Numbered from the stretch's first letter, positions 41,997 through 54,053 are shown. The stretch is DNA of 64,000 nt from Gracilaria gracilis (GCA_030374805.1 JARGSG010000025.1:124001-188000); one strand, 5' to 3'. A program made the numbers and translations. The notes: generated by a model not told the origin, from the sequence alone.

Positions 41997-42745
41997 GTGG
42001 CTACGAGTGTAACGGCTGTGATCAGGGGTAGCAAGGACGAGAGTTGTTGTAAGTCGCTCACGCCTGTTCAAGTCGTTTATCGCCAGACGCCGTCTTTTCT
42101 CGGGATGTCGAATAGATACGTTGGTGACGAGGAGCTAATGGATGTGCTGCATAGGACGGAAGTGCAAGAGACGCCGCCGCGGAAGGAGGGATGGGGAGAT
42201 GGGGAGCCTGCGAAAGGAGAACATGGGGCTGAAGGGTAGGGTTGAAGTGTTGGAAGAGCAAGTGGGACAGGTGGAGAAGGTGTGCCAATTGCTGATAAAG
42301 TTGAAGGAAATCGTGAGGGGAGGGGGAGTAGGGGTGGGAGAGGGACCAGGTAAAGGATCGCCGGTGACGCCTGGTTCCCGGGGTGGGCGGGGGAGTGTGA
42401 GTGAGAGGGGGGTAGAAGAGAAGGGAGGAGAAGGTATGGGGAGTCGACTGAAGAAGAGGAGAAAGGGTGGGTGATGGTGGACAAGAACGGGAAGTTGTTT
42501 GTGCCGCCGCAGCTGCCGGATGGGGTGCCGTTGGTGGGTTTCGGAAGTGCGGCGGCGGCTGCGCGGACGCCGGAGCGTATATTGGAGGAGCAGCGAGCAG
42601 GAGGAGAAGAAGCTGGGAGGGGTTGGAAGCCACTTTGGGGCTAGGAGGTTGTACCAGAATGGAGAGAGTTGTCAGTTGGACTTCTTCAACTTCACGTTTA
42701 GAGAAACTGAGACTCAGGATCCGAAAGCCGAGTTGGAATAAACCA
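41997..42745 (+). pseudogene. Unrecognised gene remnant with coiled coil
   Basis: Reading pieces in different frames give MSNRYVGDEELMDVLHRTEV, then LRKENMGLKGRVEVLEEQVG with QVEKVCQLLIKLKEI (a coiled coil), a Gly-rich linker with KKRRK, GKLFVPPQLPDGVPLVGFG, and finally ARRLYQNGESCQLDFFNFTF. Frame changes at about 42,190, 42,475 and 42,600. No family is recognised. It may be the end of the modifier-cassette element or another gene. Confidence 0.35.
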
Positions 42746-42819
42746 GCGCTGGTGACCCGAGAGTAAATTTTTTGAGTGATTTTGACGACTGCGACGAATG
42801 TGAGGTAACGGGCAGTGGC

Positions 42820-43015
42820 GCAAGAACTGCAAACTAGCATATAACTTCAACAAATGGAGTTCAACTCCGGCACGTGGAAATGCGATTTCCAAAAGTTCTT
42901 TTTTGCCTTGCCAACTAGCGCAATCTGCGAAACTGCTAGTTTTTTCGGACTTTTATTTTCATAACTAGCGATCTAGCACACTAAACTAGCATTCCGAGAA
43001 CACCGACGCATTGTT
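42820..43015. repeat. Dispersed repeat A, copy 2
   Basis: Aligns with 1,840-2,035; ends AAACTAGCATTCC...GAACACCG. Confidence 0.6.
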
Positions 43016-43029
43016 TCTTTCAGTCATTT

Positions 43030-43254
43030 CCAAGCTCTTGTCCGAAGTTCAGCACGAGCTTTTGCCGTTGGTTTCCAAACTCGTGTCTGGAGCTTGACAC
43101 GGGTTTCAACAGTTTCTATCCGAATCTTTTTCTGGAGTTTGACGCAGGCTCTAGCCGATTGGTTTCGAGTTCTTTTGTGAAGGTTGGAAAGGACTTAACC
43201 CGTATAAATTCGAGTCTTTGTCTGCAGTTGACATAAGCTTTTGCCGTTTTTACT
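43030..43254. repeat. Five 45-bp tandem units
   Basis: Units start at 43,030, 43,075, 43,120, 43,165 and 43,210, each beginning C(C/G)A(A/G)-TCT and containing GAC(A/G)C(G/A)-GCT...CCGTTGGTTT-like sequence. Diverged but exactly 45 bp apart. No stop-free frame spans the array, so it is probably a minisatellite. Confidence 0.8.
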
Positions 43255-43911
43255 CTTTTCCTTTCTTGGGCATTGCTGAAAAATGCTGGTATCCCCTAGA
43301 ATTTGCTCGTTCTGTTTAACTTGTCACCACCCGCGTCATTGTGCTACAAAAATTATGTCTACACATAGCTTAATAATTCGACTATATTGTCCAACAATAA
43401 ACTACAACAATAATTATACTTAGCATTATGACAATAGTTTCCAATTTAGAATTCCAACAAACAGTAAAATAAATAAATTCGGGACGGTGTCCCTACACCA
43501 TTCATCCTACACATTCATAACATGACTGTACGCCTCATCGTTCTGTCCACGTGTACAAATACTCGCTGACAGTTAGTCTGACATGTAAGATATACTGACG
43601 TGAGTCACAACTCTTGATACTGTCCCAACATGAAGAGCCGTATAAGCCGTCACGATGCAAATGCTGCATTTGAAATGCATATTGTAATGCTCTAATGCCC
43701 TTCCATCGACCACAAAGTATTGCTCACGAAAGAAAATTTAAATTCAAAGCTCATTCCGAGGTCTACTTAAGCGCACAATCACCCAACAACATTGAACCCC
43801 CGACTTCGTAGAAGGTAACTAAGCAAAAGTCAAAGTGGTCTCAACTCCTTAGCTTTATTGCACCGTGTCACAAAAAACTGTGATCAAACCACCATGCCAA
43901 AGATGACCGAC

Positions 43912-44187
43912 TTAGATGTTCCCGGTCCCAGTGAAGTCATCAATTCTCTGGTAGATGAGGAAGTTTGTTTTATAGCGATGATTTCCTTTACCGTCCAAAA
44001 TCAGATATGAAACAATACGCTTCTCGCTTTCTGGATCTACCGGCATCTTCGATATTATTTCGACTGCTGGTCGAAGAATACAAATACTACCATTTTGTAG
44101 TATGAACAACTCTACTCCATATTTCTGTGTCCCAGAAGGCTCTCTTGCGTCAATTGGCTCTGCAACTTGATGAAAATCCGATTTCAT
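43912..44187 (-). CDS. Small hypothetical protein (91 aa)
   Basis: ATG 44,187 to TAA 43,912. The product (VELFILQNGSICILRP, EKRIVSYLILDGKGNHRY) looks like alternating beta strands. Codon choice is unremarkable, and no upstream in-frame extension exists beyond a stop 30 bases before. Unknown; may be a C-terminal exon or a chance frame. Confidence 0.25.
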   Translation of the reverse strand: MKSDFHQVAEPIDAREPSGTQKYGVELFILQNGSICILRPAVEIISKMPVDPESEKRIVSYLILDGKGNHRYKTNFLIYQRIDDFTGTGNI

Positions 44188-45566
44188 ATGGAACGAACGA
44201 GTTTGCCTTACTGGATGTCAAAATTGTTTTCAAACAACATGCGCGTCTCAAAATCAAATTCCGAGGCGTCTTTGAAAATCTTACTGAAGCAGATGAAGAG
44301 CATATGCAGAACTTGGGACTATTTGTTCGTTAGCACTCGGTGTTTCATTCTCTGAAGAGTATTTTTGCCCAGGACTCTAGGTGGTACTCCGCCTTTGTCT
44401 ATCATTTCTTACCTCATGTTCACAAGGATGTGTTTTCGATGGAGTTGTAGAGTTATCTCTTTGTACTGAGCCATAATGCTCCTTTATTTATGGCATGGGT
44501 TTTATTAAACAGTACCTTTGCCGTGGGGAACACCTATGTGACCTACTTCGTTCTATGTATCATATTAGCCTCGTGGGTGTAGCAAGGCCACTGTTTTGCA
44601 GTTTGTGGATGGGGTATAGGATTAAATGTTATTGATTTTTGGTATCCTGAGCAATCATCTCCGTTACCGAGGGTTGCCGAACTTATTTCACATAAACAGA
44701 GGGAGAGAGAGAACTAACGCTGGGCTCAGCAAGGCCTCATACATTCTCTTGGGCCGGAGCTCGAAGGCGCTAAGACCTTTTGTCGGTAGTGGATGGTGTT
44801 GCAGCGTCTTCGAGCATTGTAATGCGAGCACTTTTGCACTCAAAAAAAATGTCCTGATTAAGATGCTCAAAATTTTTAACAGTCTATCAGAGAACCAATA
44901 GCTGCTAGCAGTGACGCCGTTTCCGAACCCATTGTTGTAAGTGATGATAAGAAGAGAAAATAACTCTCAATCCTTTCGGAAATGAATTTTCGGTATACCC
45001 TTCAGCAATTTGCCCTTCATCGCTCTGTTCATATGTTGTTGACAAGTAAATGGGTATTCGTAAATACTCCTTGAATGGCGCTCATTTCATCATCATCTTT
45101 ATCACAGAAAAATATATTGGGTCCACCCGAGGGAGACGCTGTCTTAGAAGACGGAGACATTTGGATATTATATCAGTCTTGTAGCCTATTATTCAAGTGG
45201 GATGTGGTGCCAAAAGCATGTAGGCGAGTAGCATACCAAAACAATTGATTGATAACAGAACACCAAAAAGTTCCATTGATTGCGAATTTGTTTTGAAGTC
45301 GACATCTGAAATGTACACTGTTCTCCTTTCGTATCCATGCATCTTCGTAACGACAATTTGTGCAGCCATAGTCATTCTCCCCAGCGCCGTTTGTCAGAGA
45401 GAATGAAAGAGAACGTATACAGAGTGCGAAGGAGGCAATCGTACGGCACTCCTGGTCCCAGAGGGTGACCTCACCCTACCATAGTGTGAGCTCATCCTAG
45501 GCGTTGGGACCTGAGAGCCCTGGCATGGTGAAACGGGACCATTTCTCCCGCATCACCGTGAAAATT

Positions 45567-45588
45567 GGGTGAGGAAATTTCCTCACCC
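45567..45588. repeat. 22-bp perfect palindrome
   Basis: GGGTGAGGAAATTTCCTCAC followed by CC is identical to its reverse complement. A related GGGTGA-CC-TCACCC occurs at 45,463-45,476. Confidence 0.8.
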
Positions 45589-45915
45589 TGGTGTCATGGG
45601 GTTACTGAGGGTGCCATGTCGTTCTGCACCCACTGTGTTGGCGACTTTTTCTTGACTATTTACCTAGGTTAATTTTAAATTATTTTGTATTCAGTTCATT
45701 TGAAGTAGTACTGTACTTTCTCGAAGAGTTGGTTATTTCTTAAACACCACCTTTGTTTCCAATATTTTCGACCGACTGTCTACAAACATACTAACTGAAA
45801 CAAAGCTCTAATGTGTCATGTCACCTGTAAGTGCTATCCCTTGTCCTACAGATCAAGTGGTCAGTTATATATAATCCACGGACGAAAACTGCACACATAG
45901 TGCTCTTATAGTGCC

Positions 45916-46305
45916 TGTTATGAACTTTAGGGGAATATGTCTCAAATTATTGTGATTACGTACTGGAATTTAGTCATGGAAGGTTGCGTCGAAGTCATCG
46001 GGGGAATCATTGTTATATTTATTGTTGGACTATATTAGTGGAAGTATTTTTCTAACTACACTGCTTCTAGTTTTATATAGTAAAGTCCATGTAAACTGTC
46101 TTGTCGGAGTTCTTCGATCTCTCTTGTCTTCTCTGCTCAAGCCCAGAGTGAGATCGAGAGCCTAGAAGGGCCTCCCCAACAAAAGCGCTCTTTACAATAA
46201 GTTCTAAAATAAATCATATTTTTATTGAGAAACTTTAAACCTCGCACAAAGCTTTAAATAGTAGGCAAAAGCACAAACTTTCTGAAAAAAATTTGAATCG
46301 CTACA
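45916..46305 (+). repeat. gypsy-2 5' LTR
   Basis: About 390 bp. The TATA-like TATATAAA seen in the 3' LTR (52,496-52,503) reads CATGTAAA here. Confidence 0.9.
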
Positions 46306-46308
46306 ATT

Positions 46309-46322
46309 TGGTGGCATCGCTC
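46309..46322 (+). promoter_or_regulatory. gypsy-2 primer-binding site
   Basis: TGGTGGCATCGCTC, starting three bases after the LTR; the truncated copy has TGGTAGCATCAC in the same place. The TGG start fits pairing with the CCA end of a tRNA; the tRNA is not identified. Confidence 0.6.
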
Positions 46323-46566
46323 TTACAGTACTAACCATATTACAGTGAGTTCTGCTGTCATTAAATCTAGCAAAGTTGCCAACAAAGCAGATTCTGAACC
46401 TACCGCCTAAGGAGGCAAATGTGGCCCTGTGGCCAACAGTGAGAACAACACAACTAATAAGAAATCGCCAAATAGAACCCAGATTGCGGGGATCCAGACC
46501 AAAGTCCTACCGAAAAAGTCAATCAATCATAAGTGTACAACTGTACCCGTTAAAAAGAATCACAAG

Positions 46567-47229
46567 ATGCCAAGTTGAGACTATTTACCAGCCATTGACC
46601 CCATTTTCTTTCAATCCTTTTCAAGCAATTTGAATCAAGTACGTGTCAGTGCTTGAGGTCTCTTACAGAAGGTATCTACGTTGACAGATGGAAGCATATC
46701 CAAGCCACATTTTTACCCCCTACAGAGTCCTATAAGGCAACGGGGGCGACTTCGCAATGAGACGGGCTACTTACTGATTTTTGATGATTGATACGCTCCC
46801 TCTGACAACACGTCATCTAGTTGGTGGTAACCCTGCGAGTAACCGACTGGACAGGGTATTGAAAGCTCTAGACAAGGCTCGTGCTGACTGTCAGCCGATT
46901 GGCCACGTATCGTTGCCGCGTGACACCGTTATACCACGTACGCATGATCTCTGCCATCAGTGTCACCGTTTCGACACATGGTACTCATAGAAAATGTGGA
47001 TAAGTTGAGGACTCTTCGCCACCTGTGCGACCTGTGATGTAAGGATCCTTTGGCTTACTGTCATCATCTCCTTACAGAGGACCATCAGCTTCATGTAAGT
47101 GCCTATCGCGAATACGCAAGCTTGGCTACATTGCCCAATGGTGAGCCAATTACTCGTGTCAAACGAACTTTAAAAGAGTCCATTGATACAATTAATCAAG
47201 TAAGTTATTACTTTAAAGCCAAACATTGA
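46567..47229 (+). pseudogene. gypsy-2 extra 5' ORF (decayed)
   Basis: Matches the intact 249-codon ORF at 17,434-18,183. Here TGA stops occur at the fourth codon and later, and part of the Cys-rich region is deleted or shifted. The Cys/His clusters can still be followed at 46,945-47,085. The stop lies 39 bases before the gag start. Confidence 0.75.
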
Positions 47230-47268
47230 ATACTGAACACTATTTGAATTTTAATTTAATTGTTTAGA

Positions 47269-48140
47269 ATGTCAAATCCTCCTCAAGCCTCATTCCAACA
47301 AAGCATGCAAGCTTTCAAGAGTTGTAGCAGCAAGTTGGAAATTCACAGAACGAATGAAATAATGCTACTCATGCGTTTATTAGTTATATTAATACCAACC
47401 AAACTAAGAAAGCCCTAAATGTTGGAAAACCTGAAAAAGTTCTTTTGTAAAAATGCTCGTAGGTGGATAGAAGGCCTTGACAACATATTTATTAGTATGA
47501 GCAACGAGACTACCGAAGAATAAAGGAGAAAGTACGCCGTCAGCTATATGACTGGTGACGCCTTACAATGGTGGGATCTAGTCACAATAGAAGGAAACAA
47601 TCATAAATCCTTTGAAGAATTTAAAAACCAGTTACTACAGTACTTCGAACCAATAAACAGAAATTTAGCTGCCAGAAGACGACTGTGTGATCTAAAACAA
47701 CTCGGTAGATTTAGTACTGTGCGATTTTGTAACCAAGAATTTACAAGATGCTTGTTACAAATTCCTACTATGACTCAAGCGGAACAATTTTTTTTATTAT
47801 AGTCAGTGTCTTAAAACAATAACTCAAGTGCAGTTGGAAAGAGCTGCATCATCTGATGTACAAGACGCAATGAAAAGTGCGGATAAGTTGGACAATATAT
47901 TCCGAAGCGAAACTTGGGGTTTCCATCGATCAGGAAGTAGCAATTCCAGTACTAACCGTGGGCCCGCTCCTATGCAAATTGAAGCTATAAACATGAGAAG
48001 AGCACCTTATGTAAGTCCTGACGAGAAGAAACGTTGTTAGGGTAACAAATTATGCTTTATATTCAAGAAGAGAGGGTGTTTTGCCAAGAAACATAACAAT
48101 AATCGGTTCAATATGGCTTACATCATTTCAAATAAGTCAA
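47269..48140 (+). pseudogene. gypsy-2 gag
   Basis: Starts MSNPPQASFQQ. The retrotransposon-gag domain is seen in MTGDALQWWDLVTIEG, FEEFKNQLLQYFEP and NRNLAARRRLCDLKQ. A zinc-knuckle remnant (CFIFKKRGCFAKKHNN) follows at about 48,040-48,100. A stop at 47,521, a frame change near 47,800 and a stop at 48,038 break it. Confidence 0.85.
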
Positions 48141-48329
48141 TGACGCGCTAGCTGATAGCCCGTTAGTGCATCGATGTAATATAGAAAATGAATGCAAAGC
48201 TAACAAAAAAGAAACAAAAAGTATAGAATACAAAAACCATAAAGAAAATATTAAAGTATGTACTTTTCTCCGGTTTCGGAAGAAAATATCTAAAAGATCA
48301 CCTGTGTTTCTGTTTAAAGGAAAAATAGA

Positions 48330-51300
48330 TACTTAAGTACCACACGCATGCAATATCCTAGTAGATAGTGGTTGTGAAGAGATTGTTATCACTAAAGAGT
48401 TTGCAGACAAAATGAATCGGAAAATAAATAAGTGTAACCTGCAAGCCGAATTTTGGGATGTAATTCTTGTCACAATGGGCATCAGTTCGAATGAAATTTC
48501 TCTAGGAATTGGCCAGCTATGTTTCGATACTAAAACATACATAATCGATATGGTATCCGGATAATTAATTCGAATTCCTTTCACGTAATCCTAAGCAAGT
48601 CATGGTTATCAGATATAAATCCACTTATTGATTGGAAACTGAACCAAATGCTCGTCAACCTTGGAGAAACACTCATCATTCTGGACGCTGAAATTGGTAG
48701 GAATGGCTCATCATCCCGGCCTACGTTCCTACATACCAATAAGCAATTCGTAAGAATTGTAAGAAAGAGAATTAAGATGGTACACCATATTATTATCAAA
48801 CCATATACGGACAAAGTTGATCCCAAAAGTACAAAACAAAGTGAAGAAGTGAAAATCCAATTCAGAAATATATGAAGTGAGTATCAAGACGATTTTTCTA
48901 ATGAGTTACCAAGACGATTACCATCAGATCGAGAAGTAGGAATGAGATTCGGTCTGAAAGAAGAGGGTCAACTCCTAAGATGCGACCATTCTATAATTGG
49001 CTAAAGTAGAACTAAGTGAAATGAAAATACAGCTAAATGAACTCTTATCTCACGGCTTCATCAGGCCTAGTGTAAGTCCTTGGGGAAGCCCAGTATTATT
49101 TACGAAGAAAAAAGACGGGAATCTTCGTATGTGCGTTGACTAACGCGCGCTGAATAAACAAACAAACAAGAATCAAGTACCTCTACCCAGAATTGATGAA
49201 GTATGGGACCAAGTAGGTGGTATAAAGTACTTCTCTGCACTTGATTCACGAGCTGGGTATAATAAAACAAAGGTCAGAGAAGGTGGCCAAGAAAAAAATG
49301 CTCTTCGTACAAGATACGGACAATTCGAATATGTAGTGCCAACCTTTGGACTCACTAGAGCTCCAGGAGGTTTTCAGACCTATATGAATATCTTATTCAG
49401 AGAATATTTAGATGAATATGTACTTGTTTATTAAGACGATATACTCGTTTATAGTAAAACGAAGGAAGAGCATCTAAAACACCTGCGAACAGTTTTTTAA
49501 ATATTAAAGAAGAATGAACTTTATTGGAAGGTATCCAAGTGTGAATTTATGAAAAGTTTCACTGAATACTTGGGACACATTATAACTTCTGAAGGAGTTA
49601 AAGTTAGTCCGAAGAAGACTAATGTTATATCAGTATTTGGGAAATACCTTCCAATTGAACAGAAGTTCAAAGCTTCCATAGATTATGCAATTGTTATAGA
49701 AGGTTTGCCAAGGACTTTTCAAAGAAATCTGCTCCTATTTCTGAGCTTACAAAGAAGAGTATTTCATTCCAATGGAAAGAACAACAGCAGAATGCTTTAG
49801 ACCATCTTAAAATTTCATTAAACAACACACCAATCTTGAGATGTGCCGATCCGATAAAACCATATAATAATTAATAGCAGATGCTTCTGAAACAGGAATA
49901 GGCGCTGTAATTACCCAGATAGATGAATTAGGAAGCAGACCAGTAGCTTATACCTCTATAAAATTATCAAGTGCCGAACAAGGTAATTCGACATATGAAA
50001 GAGAATTATAAGCTACTGTACATGCCCTTGAAACTTGAAGATCCTTTCTACATGGATCTAAGTTTATCATTTTAATTGATCATCACCCTTTTAAATATTT
50101 GGAATCGCAAAAAACACTTTCTAGAAAACAAGCAGGATGGGTAGAATTTATGCATGAGTTTGATTATGAAATGAAATACCTAAAAGGAAAAGAGAATAAA
50201 GTTACGGACGCTTTGTATCGCAAGCACAAAGAAAAAAAGGTTTCTTCTGAAATTATCAGCAAACTTTTAAACACAACCACAATTAAGATAAAAGATGAAG
50301 CTTTAATGAAAAAACCAAAGGATCTAAACAAAACGAATTATTTAAAGAGGTTATCAATGAAGTGGAAGAACCACTTCACTGGAAAAATAAAAGAATATAC
50401 TTCGAACCACGTTTGTGTATCTCTGATGGAGAAATCAAGAAATAAATCATTAGTGATAATCACAAAGTGTTGCTAGGAGCTCAGAGAGGAAGTCAACGTA
50501 CGATAACCTTCATGAAAAGAGATCTCTTTTGGCCTGGAATGAATAAGGAAATCAAAGAATTAGTAAGAAGTTGTCATAGATATCAAGCATCTAAGAGTAC
50601 CAATCAGAAGATGGCTGGACTTCTTCGTCCATTTCTTCCTCCGAATAAGAAGTGGGAAGTGATATCAATGGACTTCATCTTTGATTTATCCAAAACCAAG
50701 GTTGAAATGTGTTCGATCCTTGTGGTTTTAGATAAACTATCCAAGAGAACCCATTGCATTGCTATGAAAAGCAATATCAATGCTAAGGACACTGCAGAAG
50801 TGTTCTATAGGGAAATCTACGAACATCATGAATTGCCCCGCAAAATAATATCCGACAGAGATTCAAGATTCACTGGAAATTTCTGGAAGGAACTAATGAC
50901 TATCTTGAAGCTGAAAGTCAACCTTTCCACTGCGTCTCATCCTGAAACCGATGGACAATCTGAACGTGCTTTTCGGACATTGGAAGAAATGTTACGATGC
51001 TTCATAAGTTATAGACAAAGACATTGGGAGATTTATCTCCCTGGTCTAGAGTTTGCATGTAACAATTATATTAATGAAGCCACAAAGGAAACACTTTTTT
51101 TCCTAGAATATGGTCATCAGCCAGTTACTCTTTCTGATTTTCTTTACCATGATGATACCGAAATATGTAATGATGCTACAGCCAAATTCATTGACAACAT
51201 TAAATATGTAACTGAAGTCGCGAAGTCATCGATTGAAGCTACCAATTGGAAAATGGTTGACGATATCAAAACGAAACGAAAAGAACAATTATTCAAAGTT

Positions 51301-51785
51301 GGTGATAAAGTTATCCTTTCAACCAAGAACTTAAGTTTGAAAGAAGGACGGCGAAGAAACTATCCCCAAAATACATAGGACCATACAAGGTACGTAAGGT
51401 TCTTGCCGAAGGCCGATCAAACGAGTTAGAGCTACCAAAGAAGCTCGAAGGAATTCATCATACCTTCCATGTATCATTTTTGAAACCGTTTGGGCAACCT
51501 ACAAGTACTGAGAACCAGCACAAAGATGTAACTTCTCTGAAAGCGGAAAAGCTCATCACCATTTCAGACAACCACATCGAAAAGATTCTTGACCACTGCA
51601 TTCGCAGCGGTCGTGTCGTCTCCAATAGCTGGTTCACCATAAAACCACAGACGACACTGAGAATCAATTGGTCGATAGTCAGACTTTCATCACATCAGCT
51701 TCGCCAAAAGTTAATCGAAGAATACACATCATGTCGAACAACAACGCACCTTTCCCCGCAAACAACCTCGAAATCGACAATGTAA
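48330..51785 (+). pseudogene. gypsy-2 pol: protease, RT, RNase H, integrase, chromodomain
   Basis: Protease at 48,345-48,560 (NILVDSGCEEIVI, D-S-G). RT at about 49,030-49,660: [32 protein letters not shown], and the active site as Tyr-stop-Asp-Asp (stop at about 49,433). RNase H at about 49,860-50,210 (LLADASETGIGAVITQ). Integrase 50,467-51,378 has HHCC partly (RSCHRYQA) and the full triad: VISMDFIFDL, IISDRDSRFTGNFW and HPETDGQSERAFRTLEEM (D, D, E). The GPY region is split by a frame change at 51,370. Chromodomain at about 51,545-51,730: ISDNHIEKILDHCIRSGR then EEYTSC. The integrase is the best-preserved part. Confidence 0.88.
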
Positions 51786-52129
51786 GACCATTCTAAAGCC
51801 GCATTGAACTTGGTGGTCGAAGATTGCTGACTTGGTTCGATGATGTTACGGACGATCTTTCCAAAAGATTTCGTTTAGCTTGGGCATCTTGTCACATTCG
51901 TTTCCAATTATTGCGACTTCTAGGATCTGTCTTGACTGAAGAAAATGTCTTACCCTTGCCAAAACTGTTCGAGATTTATGAAGACAGAATTATGGATACT
52001 ATTCATGATGAATTTATTGTGTTCGTTTATTGCTACATTGTATCCCAATACGGACATCTTACCCCGTACCCAGCCGATACGTGTTTTAATCCTGTCGAGG
52101 GAACTTTACTACATATGGAAGAATTTTGA
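51731..52129 (+). pseudogene. gypsy-2 extra 3' ORF (unknown)
   Basis: From ATG 51,731, in a frame different from pol and overlapping its last 55 bases, 133 codons with one TAA at 51,794. The product starts MSNNNAPFPANN and has LLTWFDDVTDDLSKRFRLAW, RIMDTIHDEFIVFVYCYIV and two Cys and a His near the end. No signal peptide or clear membrane segment is seen, so it is not obviously an envelope gene. No family is recognised. Confidence 0.45.
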
Positions 52130-52320
52130 GAAAAATCGATTTCTCTTTGGAATTTGAACCCCATATCAACATGGGTTTATTCCCAAATCTTCCTGGAGTC
52201 TTCGAAAATCAGCCTGTTCCCAATGGTTCCACACAGCATAGATAAGTTTTAAAACGATACTTTTGCGTGGAAAGAATGACGTTAATCGAGGGCAGTTAAT
52301 GGTTTTAAGGAGGAAGTATT

Positions 52321-52715
52321 TGTTATGAACCTGTAGGCGATTATGTCCCAAATTATTATGTTTATGTAATCTTGTGATCTAGTCGTGGAAGTTTGCGTGA
52401 AATTCATTGGTGGAATCATGGTTATAATTTACTGTTGAAGTATACTAGTGGAAGTATTTTTCTAACTACAGTGCTTCTACTTTATTTAGTAAAGTCTATA
52501 TAAACTGTCTTGGCGTAGTGCTTCGCTCTCTCTCTTGTCTTCTCTGGTCAAGCCCGGAGCATGATTCAGAGCCTAGCTGTGCCTCCCCCGACAGAAGCGC
52601 TCTTTACAATTAGTTCTAAAATACCATACATTTACTGGAAAACTTTAAGCTTTGCACAAATTTTAGATAGTAAGCACAAAGCCTAACCTTTCTGAAAACA
52701 ATTTGAAACGCTAGA
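52321..52715 (+). repeat. gypsy-2 3' LTR
   Basis: About 395 bp with TATATAAA at 52,496-52,503 and a CT-rich stretch downstream. Ends CTAGA rather than CTACA, a single change from the 5' LTR. Confidence 0.9.
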
Positions 52716-52733
52716 GTGCCTATATCCAGGGAG

Positions 52734-52740
52734 TATAAAA
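52734..52740 (+). promoter_or_regulatory. TATA-like box 14 bp after gypsy-2
   Basis: GAGTATAAAAAGCAG lies just outside the element's right target duplication and upstream of the coding remnant at 53,110; it may be a host core promoter that the element landed beside. Confidence 0.35.
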
Positions 52741-53109
52741 AGCAGTGCACCGGCGCATCACCAGAGCGCGCGCTTGAAAGACGACGCCCATCTCACAGTG
52801 TAACGCACAAACACACACACGAGCCACGTGACGCATTGCATTCCCCGAAATCAGAACCCGCCTGGAAGCCCCCGAACACCGATTCTGCCCACCCCCCCCC
52901 CCCCAAAATACGGCCAGGAAGGAGAGGTCGGCGTTGAATGTGAACCCTCTTACAACGATGGCAAAGTCACGCCCCATACTGACGCACACTTGGCACATGT
53001 GGTGCCAGATCTGCGTCAGTGACCCACATTTATGGGAACCGGCAGAGCTACTGCAGTCCTAGGGAATCCAGCACCACGCAAACCGACTCATTTCTGCCGT
53101 CGCACGAAG

Positions 53110-54053
53110 ATGTCATCCTCGTACTTGATGTACACCGCAGTCATTCTGGTATTCTACATGTACATATGGGAGACTCCACAGCCAGAACGCCAACGAAGGG
53201 TCCCATTTAACAATATTTCTCACAACTGGATGCTCTTCACCTCGGCACAAGCCTCAAAGAATTATGGAAGTAAATGCGATCTCTTGGCTTGGATGTGGCA
53301 CGTCCGGAGTTTCAAGCAACAATGAGGAAAATTGCGGCTCATGCCGTCGGCGAATTGCCATCGCTTCCGCGACTAGGGCCTTCGGCAAAATCCAATCAGA
53401 TTACCACTGCACTTAACCAGAATATTGCAGTTCTATGGAACAGAATGCAAAACATTGCTCCATCTTCAAGACGAATTGAAAAGGAAGGAGCAGAAATGTT
53501 CTTTGACAAATCTGGGCATGTGGCATACACATTATTTGCCATAGAACACGATGCGCCGGAATGGTTTACAATCCTTCCCGTGCAACTATTGTTCCAGTTC
53601 ATTGGGTTTCACTAGTATTTTACTTTCATTTTCTGTGAGGAGACAGCAGATATTCGAAGTAAGGAAAGCCGAGACGATTACCTTTTAGCAGTATCTGAAA
53701 GTCGGCAAAAAAGATTTGTTCAAATATATTGCACACATATGAAGTTAATGGTACGAAAGGTTCATCAAAAAGCCTATAATTCATTGCGAAGACCTCAGTG
53801 TTCAAATGCTGCTTTGATGTGCTCGAGCTTTTCGTCTGAAGGAAGGTCTGCTCTAAATAAATCGTTTGAGATCTTGGAAAATATGAACGCTTACGTTCCA
53901 GTTTCAAATGTTTACTCTGCGCAAAGGAACGACGAAATGGTAACTAAATGGTGCAGATCTGTTGATTCTACCCTTCAATCTAATATAGCAAGTGAACCTT
54001 CGGAAAGCAGTCATTCTGCATTCGTATTTTCACCTCCCGCAAAGCGATTGTAG
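53110..54053 (+). pseudogene. Unrecognised gene remnant with N-terminal membrane segment
   Basis: From ATG 53,110 the product begins MSSSYLMYTAVILVFYMYIW, a likely signal anchor. A frame change near 53,280 leads to FQATMRKIAAHAVGELPSLP, NIAVLWNRMQNIAPSSRR and, after a TAG at 53,613, KSESRDDYLLAVSESRQKRF and a Ser-rich tail to 54,053. The 53,274-54,053 frame is open except for that TAG. No family is recognised. A 13-base C run lies upstream at 52,892-52,904. Confidence 0.35.

Larger units (their letters stand above)
43255..45910. other. AT-rich stretch with no confident gene
   Basis: Apart from the small frame at 43,912-44,187 and a perfect palindrome at 45,567-45,588, I recognise nothing. 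The last five bases (45,911-45,915, GTGCC) are the gypsy-2 target duplication. Confidence 0.4.
45916..52715 (+). mobile_element. Full-length Ty3/gypsy element with two extra ORFs (gypsy-2)
   Basis: LTRs at 45,916-46,305 and 52,321-52,715 both begin TGTTATGAAC and end CTACA/CTAGA, and the element is flanked by a perfect 5-bp duplication GTGCC (45,911-45,915 and 52,716-52,720). A TGG-starting primer-binding site lies three bases after the 5' LTR, and a polypurine tract (AAGGAGGAAG) precedes the 3' LTR. Order: extra 5' ORF, gag, protease, RT, RNase H, integrase, chromodomain, extra 3' ORF. LTR divergence is clearly higher than in copia-1, and many stops are present, so it is an old, dead insertion. 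Confidence 0.93.

Noticed and set aside
45193..45375. 60-codon minus-strand membrane peptide gene
   Set aside because: Too short, no neighbouring signals and no recognisable family.
51824..52129. Envelope-like gene of an errantivirus-type element
   Set aside because: No signal peptide, cleavage site or membrane anchor is visible in the 3' ORF of gypsy-2.
52892..52904. Poly-C run as a feature of interest
   Set aside because: A 13-base homopolymer is likely simple slippage and prone to sequencing error.
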